64,000 nt of DNA from Balaenoptera acutorostrata (GCF_949987535.1 NC_080075.1:40174269-40238268), one strand, 5' to 3'. Counted from the stretch's first letter, positions 23,601 through 35,580 are shown. Translations and numbers: made by a program. The notes: generated by a model from the sequence alone, not told the origin.

Positions 23601-25120
23601 TCTTGTTTCGTTATTTGGAACACATTCCTCTGTTGCCCCATTTTGCCTAACTTGCTGTTTTATTTCTATGTATCTGGTATGTTGGTTACATTTCCTGTCC
23701 TTGAAGAAGTGCCCTTTTGTAGGAGATGTCCTATGCATCCCAGCAGTGCACTTCCCTCTCGTCGCCAGAGCTATATGCTCTAGGGGTGTCCCCTACATGA
23801 GCTGTGTGGCCCCTTCTACTGTAGTGGGCTGACTAATGTGGGTGGTCTGGTAGGCTTGGTTGGTCCCTGGTCCAGTTGGTTGCCAAGCCCTGCCTTGTGT
23901 GGAAGCTGCCAACTGCTGGTTGGCAGGGCTCTGTCACAAGGCAGCTGGCTATGAAACCCTAGGGGGCCCCAGGGTGAGTACTGGCTCACTGGAGGCTGGA
24001 GTCTGGGTCCAGAAAATCCTGGGGCTGGTGCCCACCCAGCAGTGGATGAAACCAGGTCCTGGAGCTAATGCCAGCCCATGCTGAGCCAAATCCTAGGGTC
24101 TGGCTGCAGGGCCCAGGGGTCCCAGAGCTGGTGTCAGACTGCTGGTGGGTGCAGCCTGTTCCTGACACAGCTGGCTGCAGTGTCCAGGGTGTCTAGAAAC
24201 TTGTGTTGACCTGTTGGTGGGCGGAGCTGGGGACTGGTGCTGCCCTGCTGGTGGGCAGGCTGGTTCCACAGGCTGCCTGGCTGTTGTTGCCCTGGGGCTG
24301 GTGTTCGCATGCTGATGGATGAGGCTGGTTCCCAGGATCTCTGGCTGCAAGGCCCTGGGGGGTTCCTGGGTTTAGTGCCTACAAGATGGTGTGTGGGGCT
24401 GAGTCCTGGGCCTTGGTGGGCAGGGCCATGTCCAGGAGCAGCTGTGGGCTCAGGGGGTCTTAAGTTAGCCTGTCTGCTGGTGGGTGGGGCTGTGTCCCCG
24501 CCCAGTTAATTGCCTGGCCTGAAGCGTCACAGTACTTACTGGTGCCTACATGCTGTTGGGCAGAGGCCAGGCTGGGTCCTGAGGTTAATTAGCTAGAGGG
24601 AGAATTCCAAAATGGCGCTTGCCAGCACCAGTGTCCATGTGGTAGAATAAGTTCCCCAAAATGGCTGCCACCAGTTTCTGTGTCCCCAGGGTGACCTCTA
24701 GTTCCCTCTTGCCTCTCTGGAAGACTAAGATCACCAGGTTGGTCTGATCCAGGCTCCTTTCAAATAACTGCTTCTGCCCTGGTTGGGGCTTGTCTTCCCA
24801 GCACAGGCTCCTCGGGCGAGGGAGCTCAACATGGGGCTCAGAGCTCTCAGTCCTTTAGGAAGAACGTCTGCAATTGTAATTATCCTCCTGTTTGTGGGTT
24901 GCCCACCTGGGGGTATGGAACTTGACTATACCGCAACTCCATTCCTCCTGCCCATCTCGTGGTAGTTCCTCCTTTATATCTTTAGTTGTAGAAGATCTTC
25001 CCTGGTAGGTTCTGGTCTTTTTCATCAATAGTTTTTCTGTAAATAGTTGTAATTTTGGTGTGCCCATGAGAGGAGGTGAGCTCAGGGTCTTTCTCTTCTG
25101 CCATCTTGGCTGATCTCCCC
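23600..25120 (-). promoter_or_regulatory. L1 5'UTR / internal promoter region
   Basis: A GC-rich 1.5-kb block in AT-rich surroundings lies upstream of ORF1 and reaches the L1 5' border. Between about 23860 and 24520, short related units recur (CTGGTGGGTG, CTGGTGGGCAG, TTGGTGGGCAG, GCTGGTG). This suggests degenerate tandem repeats. Such regions drive L1 transcription in mammals. Activity of this old copy is unknown. Confidence 0.8.
25099..25110 (-). promoter_or_regulatory. YY1-like site at the L1 start
   Basis: On the minus strand GCCAAGATGGC lies about 11-21 nt inside the L1 5' end. Its CAAGATGGC core is the YY1-binding motif that sets the transcription start in human L1. Confidence 0.6.
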
Positions 25121-25134
25121 CTGCCACACACTTC

Positions 25135-25940
25135 TTTATACCTATTCCCTAATTTGTAAAATGAAAATAGTTATACTTACTAACATCACAGGATTGATAT
25201 GTTAAATTAGGTAATGCGAAAGGATTTTATTAACTCCAAAACACTGCTCATTATTATTGCTTTTATTGACTTACTTTTTTAAAGTATGCAAATAGTAAAT
25301 TCTTCTGGATAGAAACATTTTTCTAGCACTGGATTTCACACTCAAAAACTGTGTTAGAAAACTGAAAAACAAACTAAACATGTCTTCATGTAGGGTTTTG
25401 AAAAAGACAAAAATCCTATTCACATGATGTTTTTATTATAAATCTTCTATAAATGCTGAGGGAATTACATTGAATAATAATTCAGTGAAGACAATTCTGT
25501 GGAAAGGTTAGATGACATGTTCTAAGTACATTCCTTTCTGATTGTTTACTTAACACAGAAGTAGTTGGAAAGTTAGTTAGCTTATCTACAAACTTGTCTC
25601 TCATAAGTACCAGAAGCCTCAAGCTAGCCTTTGGCAAGTGCTAGACTGTAGTCAGTGAGATTTCATTTTCTAGAAAGAACATCAAGCACCACAACTCTGG
25701 AATGCTGATTAAGAAGAAATTGCTATATGACACCAAATATGTGAAAAGGAGAGTTAATATTCAACAGTGAAACTTGAATAACTTGACAACTTTATCAGGA
25801 AAGCTTCTCCTGCTGTGTAGAGGTGAACTATGGCATCCGTTAAATGACAGGAATAGGCAATCCTAGGAGTTAATCATAAAACAGCCTGTGGAACACATGT
25901 TGTTAGGCATAAAAAAGTGGGGAAAGTACTAGAGAGGGAA
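25135..25940. other. Unique-looking DNA, nothing recognised
   Basis: No repeat, exon or RNA gene recognised. Confidence 0.4.
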
Positions 25941-26065
25941 ATAAGAACTTAATTCTAATCCCAACTCTGCCACTAAGTGAGTGACTTTGGACAAAACACT
26001 TATCCCACATGAACCTCAGTTTCCTCAACTGTAAAATGAAAGAATTTCAGATTAGAAAACTTCAA
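25941..26065 (+). repeat. MIR SINE
   Basis: It carries AATCCCAACTCTGCCACTAA, then GTGACTTTGGACAAAACACT and CCTCAGTTTCCTCAACTGTA: the MIR core in sense order. Confidence 0.85.
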
Positions 26066-26892
26066 GGTTTCTTCTGTCTCTAAAATAGTATACTTCTGGG
26101 ATTTAATTACTGTTGAGCCAAATCAGAAACTTTATAAGAGACCATCAGTAACACAGGGGAAACCTAACATTAAATAATGAGATGATCACTTTAGTGTATT
26201 AAAAAAGGGTATTTATATTAATTAAATGAGCAACATGTCAAAATCTACTTTGTAGCAAAGCAAACCTTAACTTGTCTGTAGAATTTGCTTACAAAAGTCT
26301 GTGTACATTTCACAGAAAGTGACCTGGTATCACCCAACATTAGGTAACAGCAATAGGGTGTGGCTCAGAAAATGTACTTAACTATATGTAGAAATCAAAT
26401 GAGGGCCTGGGGAAAATCCTTTTGTTGAAGTAAATTATTACAAGAATTAACATGTAGCATTCAGTCAAGGGTAAGCACAATTTCAGCATGTAATAAAATG
26501 AAGATCGGCCTCTGTTGAAACCACCACTTCCGGTTACCAAACAAAATCACTTCCTCCCAAACTAGGAAAGAAACAAAGCAAAACTACCAATTCTAGAGTG
26601 TTTATCCAGAAGCCTAAAATTTCATAAACTTTGGTACAATAATTCCATTTCTACAGCTCTATACCAAGGAAATAATCCTAAACACAGAAAAAACTTCATG
26701 CCTAAGAATGTCTATCATAGGGTTATTTATAAAAAAGAAGAAATTGGGAACAATATAAATTTAACCAAAAAGAGGAATGGTTAAGTAAAGCTATAGTAAT
26801 TAATATAATAAAATTTAGCCACTGAAAACAAAGACTTTGTGGGAGCGTTGAGAAGTGTTTAAAGTAAGGCCAAAAAACTCAAAAGCCAAATA

Positions 26893-27907
26893 CAGTAAGT
26901 CTCCTACACACGAACCTTCAAGTTGCAAACTTTTAAAGATGCGAACGTGCATTTGCATGTCCAATCACATAAGTTAGTTCACGTGTCTGGCGTACATTGT
27001 CACGTGCGTGTATCCTCTACAAGTGGTTGTGCTTTTGTGTACTTTATTGTACAGTATTGTATAGAGTACAGTAGTACAGTATCTTTATTTCAAGGCCAGG
27101 ATGTCCAGAAGCAAGCCTTAAAGGAGTGGTGACATAGCTGGTACTGCTAAGAAGCGCCAGGCAATAACAATGGAATCTGCTGTGCAACAGGAGGAGCTTA
27201 CTAATGAGGACCTGATGGAATTGGAGGCCCAGGTAAAGGACAAAGACAGACAAGAGAAAGAAGAAGTAACTGAAGACCCAAAGAGATTCACGACACAGGA
27301 AATGGCATGGGGATTTTCTTTGAGGAGGCACTGTTAGTTTTTGAGGCACAGGACGGAAACATAGAACAGTACACAAAGGTTGCAGCAGCCGTTCAAAATG
27401 CAATCCAGTGCTACCGTGTCATCTATGACAAGAAAAAAAGAGCTACTACCCAGACATCACTGGATCGTTTATTCAAGAGGGTAGATAGAATTGAATCCAG
27501 CAAGGAACAAGAACCTGTGCCATCAACATCAGGCGTGAGTGAAATTGCATCTTGCCCTCCATCTCCTATTGCTGACGATCCTTCAGCTCTACCATCTCCC
27601 ACCCCCTCTCCCTCCTCCAGCCAATAACTCTTCTTGCCTGTTCACTTGATGCCAGCCCCTGTATGCCAGCTGTTGTACTGTACTACTGTACTTTTCAGGG
27701 TACTGTAAGATTAAAAATGTTTTATTTTTTGTGTTTATTCTTTATGCATTATTTGTGTGAAAAGTAGTATAAACCTATTACGGTACAGTGCTGTATAACC
27801 AAGTGTGTTAGTTGGGTGCCTCGGCTAACTTTGTTGGACTTACAAACAAATTGGGCTTAAAAACTCACTCTCAGAATGGAACTCGTTTGTATGCAGGGGA
27901 CCTACTG
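26893..27907 (+). mobile_element. Tigger/pogo (Tc1-mariner) transposon, internally deleted
   Basis: A 1,015-bp element bounded by inverted ends CAGTAAGTCTCCTACACACG and, on the other strand, CAGTAGGTCCCCTGCATACA (18 of the first 24 positions match). The TA target duplication is at 26891-26892 and 27908-27909. It keeps the first codons of the transposase (MSRSKP then stop, from 27101; GDIAGTAKKRQAITME) fused near 27175 to the C-terminal coding region. The DNA-binding helix-turn-helix and DDE catalytic core are missing, so only about a third of the autonomous element remains. This is typical of Tigger deletion derivatives mobilised in trans. Confidence 0.88.
27101..27627 (+). pseudogene. Tigger transposase remnant (N-terminal stub joined to C-terminus)
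   Basis: The start codon at 27101 opens MSRSKP and meets a stop at once; the phase continues GDIAGTAKKRQAITME. After the deletion joint (about 27175) come the acidic C-terminal residues EELTNEDLMELEAQVKD and KRFTTQEMAWGF. A short deletion near 27318 shifts frame into 27307-27627. That part carries ALLVFEAQDGN, YTKVAAAVQNAIQCYRV and TTQTSLDRLFKRVDRIES, and ends in a Ser/Pro-rich tail. The catalytic DDE domain is absent, so no transposition activity is possible. Confidence 0.82.
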
Positions 27908-28110
27908 TATGTACAGAACTGCAAATACAATATGCTTTCAGCTGTGTTTAAAAAAATAAGCAAAACATATATGTGGAAAAAAGTGACGGGAAGCAAATAC
28001 ACATTAAACCATAGTTTTATATGACTGGTGGGACTGTGGGTAAATTTTAGTACCTTTCTATGTTTCAAATTTTATTTAATGAATATACTCTATCTTTAAT
28101 AATGATTATA

Positions 28111-29381
28111 TAATGGAGTATACAAAATACATTATTGCATTACGCATTAAAATATTCCTCTAAGGTAAATAGGGTACAAGTTAAGGTTATTTAGCATGGA
28201 ATACACAGTCATGGAAACCTTGGAAATGTCTAGAAGTAAGTCTTTTAAAAATAAAATGGATTTTAAAGGAAATCCTTCAAAAGAAAAAAAAATTTAAGTC
28301 CTGGGAGATCACTGAGAAATTAATTCTATGATTTTTACTTTTTTAAATGTAAGTCCTAATGTAAGACAGGCTTTAAGGCCTGGATAGAAGGCACCAAAGA
28401 ACATCAAGAATGGCTGAACCAGATGACACTTCTTGGGTAATGCAAAGTCTGGCCTTCCAGCAACGATTATAACCAGATATTAGGAAAATAAAATAATTTA
28501 CCTAGGATCTCTGCCAGTCAGTGTACAAGACCAAAAGCTAAATCCAGGTTTCTTGACCATTCTAGTGGTATAGAAAATAGACTTTGTATGGCAGCTTATA
28601 AACCAATAGATGGAGCTTAATATTTTTAAAATATCAGTGCTTACAATGTTTTTTGTTTTTAAATTAAAAGCTACCTAAACCCCCTGAACTTGCCAGCACA
28701 CACACAAACCTCAGGCAATATTAAATTACTCATTCTTCTTGTTACTTGTTTTTCCAGGTTGGGGGGTGTGTGTGTGTGTGTATGTGTGTGTGTAAATCAG
28801 GATCCACAGGCACATGCATACATACAAGTTTCCCTTACCTGCCAGCCCCACACCTGTTTTCTTTGAGATATGACTACTTAAAATAGAATAATGTAATGAC
28901 TTTCTGAAAGGCTTCTTTTAGTAAAAAGAACTTTCAAGATATAGCTTAAGGAATAAAATTTTAAATAATTTTTAATAAGAGAAATGTCTCCAGTTATGAC
29001 ATGTTAGTTTAAATATTAACCATCATGCCTACTCTCTTTACCTTTCCCCTTTACCATTTCAACTCTAATTAGGTTATCTCCAAACTTTCAAAAATGTCCC
29101 CACTGTATTGTTTTTTCAAATAAAATTACTCACATTTAGTCTTACATTTAAACACTCTCCAACTTCAGAATCCTATCATAAAATCCTGTTTTTCTATACT
29201 TGATAGTGTTGGTGGGGAGATGTGAAAGACAGAAAGAATAAGAAATGGGAAATGGATGAGATTCTTGTTAGTATCTCTTTGTAGCTTCATACTGTTTTAT
29301 AAGGGCTTATAAACACACGATCTTTTCTATGAACCAGTATCTCAGGAGCCACTATTAAATCTTCAGTAAAACATCAAAATT
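28111..29381. other. Mostly unique-looking DNA with a GT run
   Basis: Holds a (GT)n-rich stretch at 28764-28792. Otherwise nothing recognised. Confidence 0.4.
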
Positions 29382-29395
29382 AAGAAATATATGCT

Positions 29396-29726
29396 TGGGA
29401 CTTCCCTGGTGGCACAGTGGTTAAGAATCCACCAGCCAATGCAGGGGACACAGGTTCGATCCCTGGTCTGGGAAGATCCCACATGCCGTGGAGCAACTAA
29501 GCCCATGAGCCACAACTACTGAGTCCACGTGCCACAACTACTGAAGCCCATGTGCCTAGAGTCCATGCTCCACAACTAGAGAAGCCACCACAACGAGAAG
29601 CCTGTGCACCACATCGAAGAGGAGCCCCCACTCACCGCAACTAAAGAAAGCCCACGCACAGCAACGAAGACCCAACAGAGCCAAAAATAAATAAATAAAT
29701 AAATTAATTAATTAATTTTTTTAAAA
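29396..29726 (+). repeat. CHR SINE
   Basis: Intact head and body with an AAATAAATAAAT tail. The TSD AAGAAATATATGCT is exact at 29382-29395 and 29727-29740 (14 bp). Confidence 0.95.
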
Positions 29727-29787
29727 AAGAAATATATGCTACATGGGACCTTTTAGAACAGACAGTATTGTAAAATCAAATAGGTGG

Positions 29788-30191
29788 GGACTTTCCTGGT
29801 GCTCCAGTGGTAAAGAATCCACCTTCCAATGCAGGGGATGTGGGTTCGATCCCTGGTCAGGGAACTAAGATCCCACATGCCGTGGGGCAACTAAGCCCGC
29901 ATGCCACAACTACTGAGCTCGCACAACTCAACTAGAGCCCGCGAGCCACAAACTAGAGAACCCATGTGCTCTGGACCCCGTGCGCCACAACTACAGAGCC
30001 CACGCACCCTGGAGCCTGCATGCCACAACTAGTGAAGAGAAAAAAAACCTGCACGCCACAACTAGAGAGAAGCTCGCGTGCCACAAAGAAAGATCCTGCA
30101 TGCCTCAACGAAGATCCCATGTGCCGCAACTAAGACCCGACGCAGCAAAAATAAATAAAATAAAAATAAATAAATAATAAATCTTAAAAAA
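29788..30191 (+). repeat. CHR SINE, older variant with long body
   Basis: The head has GCTCCAGTGGTAAAGAATCC and the extra motif GGTCAGGGAACTAAGATCCC seen in older CHR copies. The TSD AAAATCAAATAGGTGG is exact at 29772-29787 and 30192-30207 (16 bp). Confidence 0.93.
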
Positions 30192-30527
30192 AAAATCAAA
30201 TAGGTGGAATCACAAATGAAGACCCACAGTATGCAACATTTCAGATGCTTCCAAATTTCAACTAACATCTTATCCTTCCTTCTTTAATGTCTTATGCTTC
30301 ATATGTTATTTCTCTTCACTGATTTTTATAAACACTCTAGCAAAATTTTAAGAGTAAGATAAATACACAGTTCTCTTGTTTACACATATACAATTCATTT
30401 TAAACTTTTTATTGTTTCACTGTTTTTAAATATTTAAATTAAGAATATTAAAGATATAAATATTAAGTCAATTATTTTTTACTCTGCTTAAACATGATTT
30501 TAATTGTTTCTATCTGTTTACTTTCAG

Positions 30528-30572
30528 GAAATCGGAGATGGTGGTTCTCTCAGAATGGTTCACTTCGGTTTG
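30528..30572 (+). other. Exon-like segment (speculative)
   Basis: A pyrimidine-rich run ending TTTACTTTCAG precedes 45 bases that read EIGDGGSLRMVHFGL, followed by GTATAA. Two CpGs survive in an AT-rich setting. The donor is weak, and I do not recognise the peptide. The alternative is chance. Confidence 0.15.
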
Positions 30573-30577
30573 GTATA

Positions 30578-30954
30578 AATAAGGAACTTGGTTTTTATTT
30601 TTAAAAAACCCACATTTTTCACATCTAAACTTTTTCATGGCCTGATATAGATTAAAATCTCCCTATATGAATTAAAAAGAGGAGAGATAATATGAATTAG
30701 TTAAAACATTTAAATTCAGAGTATTTTCAAAGTAAAGTTTTATTAGTTTCAAAAACATGCAGCATAACAGCAAAGTCATCTTAAATAAAAGTTTTTAACT
30801 TACTTATTTTCAATAATGTAAAATTTCTGAAGCTCCTTAAATTGTACATTATTAGGTGCTTCAAAAGTAGGATATTTAAACTTGGTTCTCCCAAGTATTT
30901 TAAACATCTCCTCTTGTGATATTGTTTATATTATTAATTTGCATGATGAATAAA
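30578..30954. other. AT-rich DNA, nothing recognised
   Basis: Only a stray AATAAA near 30784. Confidence 0.4.
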
Positions 30955-30959
30955 GTATT

Positions 30960-31377
30960 TATTAAGCAAAAAGTTCAGCCCGGGCCCATTGTTGGAAGAC
31001 AATTTTCCATGGGTCTCTTGAATTACTGATAATGAGGCACTGACTGCCCCTTGGAACACAGATACTATCTCCTTCTGGAGCAATATGCTTACAACCTGTT
31101 ATAAAAGGTTTGAATTCCCTAAGCTCAGAGTTCCTACCCTTTACACAGCCCAATGAGTGTGCGTCACCTGGCCCTCTTCACATCACCCTGTGGGAATGGG
31201 ACTTAGGAAATCAATGCCCACCCTGCAAAAAAATGTTGATACTCTAGCAACTATTGCTGTAAGTAATAAACTCTCTTTTGTCTGTGACCCAGAGTCTCAT
31301 GTCTTCTACCAGCATGAAACTGTAGTTTGATAACTTGTTGGCTTGCAAGTAGGGTAAAAACCTCAGACCCTTCACAG
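30960..31377 (+). mobile_element. Probable solo LTR (ERV)
   Basis: The 3' half has the look of an LTR R-U5: GTAATAAACTCTCTTTTGTC (AATAAA signal at about 31266), GACCCAGAGTCTCATGTCTT and GGCTTGCAAGTAGGGTAAAA, ending TTCACA. The 5' border is uncertain and no TSD was found. No viral genes flank it. Confidence 0.5.
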
Positions 31378-32690
31378 TTCTTGATCCCCATTCATTAGCA
31401 GGTAGCACATATTTCACAACCATAAATGTCTATAATAATCAACATCTTTTTCAAATATTGTATATGAGGTACATTATATATTTAAATCTTATAGTTAAGA
31501 GTTAATTAGATTGAAGTCTTTTATACTTCAGATTTTTCTCCCTACTTCCTATTCCTCTGTACCACTACCAGAGGATACAATACAGAAAGGAGGTGAAACC
31601 CAAATTAGATTTTTCAACATGCTCTGGAAAAGTTTTAGTATTACATAGTACCTGAACCATACTAAAAAGAAATGAAAAGTTACCAGCAAATTTTCTTTTT
31701 ACTATTCCTATCTTTCTTTAGCATAATAATCAAAAGTCAACTGATTTTTTAAAGAAAACATTATATTGAGAAAAACATGGCTTTGTCAAGAATGCAACAA
31801 TTTCTCCAGATTTTCTAGTAAACAGTCATTAACCAGAAATACAAAACACATTTTCTGATCTACCATATCCTTTTGTTCATTTGGCCACTGTCTAGAGACT
31901 GGCAGAAAAGTTCAGTACTGTTTCTAGGTCCTTTGTGAGTAGACCATAGTTCATACTAAAAAGTAAAAATTTAAATGAGATATTAAGATAAAATATGGAT
32001 ATAAATAAAATTATTTTGTTCTATATAACGATGATGATGGTAGGTTTGCCAGTTATCTAGGTGAAAATTAAACAAAATTTAGTTCTTAGATAAATTTCCC
32101 ATTTTTCCCACTTCACATGCCTCTGGAAAAATTAACTCAAATATGTAGAAAACCAAGTTCAGACAATAGTAAGAATATGTTATACATGACATCTTCAAGA
32201 GTGTCCATGATTTACAAATGTTGTGCTTTCAAAATGTTGTGAACCTGGGGGTATTTATTAAATATTCCAATAAATTGATATTTCTGCTCTGCTACAGACG
32301 GGAAGGATGATGAATGAACTTCCACTGCTCTAAAGTGAAAACAGAGGCACAAACAAGAACAGCTAGGTAGCATCTGCACTAGCACTGACAGGTTCACATT
32401 TTCTCCTTCAGGAATAGATGCATGAGCTTTTTCAACTATTCTCTGACATTCTCAGATCCCCAAAAAGTTCCACAGTAACTCATATTAGTGATGACATTGT
32501 GCCTGATTACCAAAATAAACTGTGTTTGGAATACCTGTTTCTAAATGGTTTGCTTTCACTAAAAAGCCAAATAACCAAAACTGATATTATATTTGCTTCT
32601 TACCAACTATTGACATGTTAGTAAAGACAAGAACTATCAAATTTACAAGTGATGTTATATTCTAAAACTTTATTAACTATATTATTTTAA
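31378..32690. other. Unique-looking DNA, nothing recognised
   Basis: No repeat or gene recognised. Confidence 0.4.
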
Positions 32691-32697
32691 AGTATGT

Positions 32698-34262
32698 AAA
32701 GACATACAGACCAATGGAATAGAATGGACAACCCAGATATAAACCCTCACAGATATAATCAAGTGATTTTAGTATTGGGAAAACTGGATATCCACATGCC
32801 AAAGAATGAAGTTGGACCCTTACCTTGCACCATATATAAAAATTAACTAAAAATAGATCAAAGACCAAAACATAACACCTAATTTATGTAAAATTCTTAG
32901 AATAAAACATAGGGAAAAGCCTCATTACGTTAGATTTGGCAACTTCTTGGATGTGACACCAAAAGTACAGGCAACAAAGGTAAAAATAAATAAATTGGAC
33001 TACATCAAAATTTAAAACGTTTTGTTCATCAAAGGACATTATCAACAGAGTGAAAAAGCAACTTATGGAATGAGAGAAAAATTTTGCAAACCATATATCC
33101 TTTTTTTTTTTTTAATATTTATTTATTTATTTATTTATTTTTGGCTGTGTTGGGTCTTCGTTTCTGTGCGAGGGCTTTCTCTAGTTGCGGCAAGCGGGGG
33201 CCACTCTTCATCACGGTGCGCGGGCCTCTCACTATCGTGGCCTCTCTTGTTGCGGAGCACAGGCTCCAGACGCGCAGGCTCAGTAGTTGTGGCTCACGGG
33301 CTTAGTTGCTCCGCGGCATGTGGGATCTTCCCAGACCAGGGCTCGAACCCGTGTCCCCTGCATTGGCAGGCAGATTCTCAACCACTGCGCCACCAGGGAA
33401 GCCCCACAAACCATATATCTTATAAGAACTCCTACAGCAATAAAAATACAGCCCAGTTGAAAAATGGGCAAAGAACCTGAATAAACATTTCTCCAAAGAA
33501 GATAATACAAATGGCCAGTAATCACATGAAAAGATACTCAACATCACTAATCATTAGGGAAAGGCAAGCCAAAACCACAATGAGATATCACTTCACCACA
33601 TTAGGATGGCTATTAAGGACAAAAAAGAAAGCAAATGTCAGCAAGGATGTGGAAGAACTGGAACCCTGCGGACTACTGGTAGGAATGTAAAATGGTGCAG
33701 CCACTATGGAAGACAGCATAGTGGTTCCTAAAAAAAAACTTAAAATAGTACTATATCATCCAGCAATTCCTTTTCTGGTATATGTATCTGTACACCCATG
33801 TTCATAGCAGCATTATTTATAATAGCTAAAAGGTGAAAGCAGCCCAAGTGTCCCACCAAAGGATGAATGGATAAACAAAATGTGGTATATATATATACAA
33901 TGGAATACTCAGTCTTAAAAAGGAAGGTAAATTCTGACACACGCTACAGCACAGATGAACCTTGAGGACATTATGCTAAGTGAAAGAAGCCAGTCACAAA
34001 AAGACAAATACTGTGTGATTTCAGTTATATGAGGTATCTAGAGTAGTCAAAATCATAGAAACAGAAAGTAGAATGGTGGTTGCCAGGGGCTAGGACGCAG
34101 TGGAAATCAGGAGGAGCTGTTTAATGGTATAGAGTTTCAGTTTTGCAAGACAAAAAAGTTCTGAAGATTGGCAGTATAATGTGAATATACTTAATACTAC
34201 TGAACTGTACACTTAAAAACGGTTAAGATGATACATTTTATGTTATGTGTATTTTACCATGA
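32698..34262 (+). mobile_element. Old L1 (L1M-type) 3' region, split by a SINE
   Basis: ORF2 C-terminal nucleotide landmarks occur in order: CATACAGACCAATGGAATAG, AAAACATAGGGAAAAGCC, CAAAGGACATTATCAACAGA, AAGATAATACAAATGGCCAG and CCAGCAATTCCTTTTCTGG. Then comes a 3'UTR ending TTTTACCATGATCTT. Stops are frequent and no useful frame remains. The SINE at 33100-33406 interrupts it. Confidence 0.85.
33100..33406 (-). repeat. CHR SINE, CpG-rich young variant, antisense
   Basis: Poly-T at 33100-33113 and ATTT repeats form the tail. The body carries the variant AGAGGCCGCGATAGTGAGAG (reverse complement near 33215-33235). The TSD CAAACCATATATC is exact at 33087-33099 and 33407-33419. Confidence 0.95.
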
Positions 34263-34269
34263 TCTTATA

Positions 34270-35168
34270 AGTATGTATGTAGCATACAGTTTTACCTTAC
34301 AATATGACCTTGAAGTCTCTGAAAGAAGTACATTAAGATCTGCTACCTCATTAAAATAACACCAAAAAAGAGCTAATTTTCAGAAGTAGCAATATTTCCC
34401 ATATTTTAATAATCTAGAAACTATAATCCTAGTTAAATAATCACCAATTTTTTTTTTCCAAATCATGGAGGTTTGTTTGTTCGTTTGTTTGGAGAATTAC
34501 ACAACAACCAGTCAAGAAGCATAGGATTCATCCTATATAAAAAAACTTATCCACTGCACTTTTTTGCTGAATTGCAGCCATATTTCTGTCAGTACAAGTG
34601 ATGACCTATATATGCGGGATTAATCTGACACAAGACAGTGAAGCTTAGCCCTTCAGTATATCATAATCTATTTATTCTGCATGCTAAGAGAAATTCAGAT
34701 TTTAAAATTAAACAGGAAGTGATTCTATAAATGTACAAAGAACAAGAATTAAATCCTAAAATATTAGGTTTTAAAATCTATATGACATGAATGTACTTAT
34801 TTTAAAATGTCAAATGTCAAAAAATGTCTATGTTAACATGAATGGACTTAATTATTTTAAAATGTGAAATAAATGTCATGTTTAATTTTAAGAGGTAGAA
34901 TTAAAGTCTTCATTTGATAACATTTAATATAAAATTAATAAGTAAACCTTAAATATAGAGATTTATTTAAGGGGGTTCTATCTAGAAGTCAGCATGATCT
35001 CATTCTGTGATCACTCACTGAAGTTACCACTATCAAGAGAGGAGAGATGTGCTCACATAATTCACAGGTAGAATGAAAGACATGGTCAGACTAAAAAGAA
35101 GAACCCTTTCTTTACTCTGTAATTATTCACATTACATATAAAAAATAAAATTATTAATTACGTATACA
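34270..35168. other. AT-rich DNA, nothing recognised
   Basis: A TTTG-type run lies near 34473-34490. No gene or repeat recognised otherwise. Confidence 0.4.
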
Positions 35169-35186
35169 AGAGATGCCAGCGAATAG

Positions 35187-35580
35187 GGACTGCCCTGGTG
35201 GCACAGCGGTTAAGAATCCACCTGCCAATGCAGGGGACATGGGTTCAAGCCCTGGTCTGGGAAGATTCCACATGCCACGGAGCAACTAAGCCCATGCACC
35301 CCAACTACTGAGCCTGTGCTCTAGAGGCCACGAGCCACAACTACTGAGCCCGTGAGCCACAACTACTGAGCCCTCGTGCCACAACTACTGAAGCCTGTGT
35401 GCCTGGAGTCCATGCTCTGCAACGAGAAGCCACCGCAATGAGAAGCCTGTGCACCTCAACAAAGAGCAGCCCCCGCTCACTGCAACTAGATAAAGTCCGC
35501 CTGCGCACAGCAATGAAGACCCAATGTAGCAAAAATAAATAAATATTTTTTAAAAATGGTTAACTTAAAAAAAAAAAAAG
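35187..35580 (+). repeat. CHR SINE
   Basis: Head GGGACTGCCCTGGTGGCACA and an extended body with three CACAACTACTGAGCC repeats, ending in A-rich sequence. Possible TSD AGAGATGCCA / AGAGATGACA. Confidence 0.9.

Larger units (their letters stand above)
17125..25120 (-). mobile_element. Near full-length LINE-1, antisense, with nested insertions
   Basis: On the minus strand the element starts at 25120 with GGGGGAGATCAGCCAAGATG. It runs through a GC-rich 5'UTR (25120 to about 23600), ORF1 (about 23600-22800), a spacer of about 500 bp and ORF2 (about 22310-18100), to a 3' end at 17125. TSDs at 17109-17124 and 25121-25134 show that one insertion made the whole block. Later arrivals are a SINE nest (17213-17860), an L1 tail (19215-19417) and another L1 3' fragment (19680-19945). 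It has the longer inter-ORF spacer and higher divergence expected of an older L1 lineage than the copy at 4.6-9.8 kb. Confidence 0.93.
26600..28110 (+). mobile_element. Ancient L1 3' region, split by a Tigger element
   Basis: The left part (26600-26890: AATTCCATTTCTACAGCTCT, then GTTATTTATAAAAAAGAAG and GAATGGTTAAGTAAAGCTAT) and the right part (27910-28110: GGTGGGACTGTGGGTAAATT) fit a single diverged L1M 3' end interrupted at a TA dinucleotide. Confidence 0.65.

Noticed and set aside
23452..24509. Several open frames on both strands in GC-rich DNA
   Set aside because: They lie in the L1 5'UTR/ORF1 and are explained by GC content; no protein family signature.
31140..31290. Possible processed gene around AATAAA at 31266
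   Set aside because: Fits better with an LTR R-U5 region; no reading frame with a known product.
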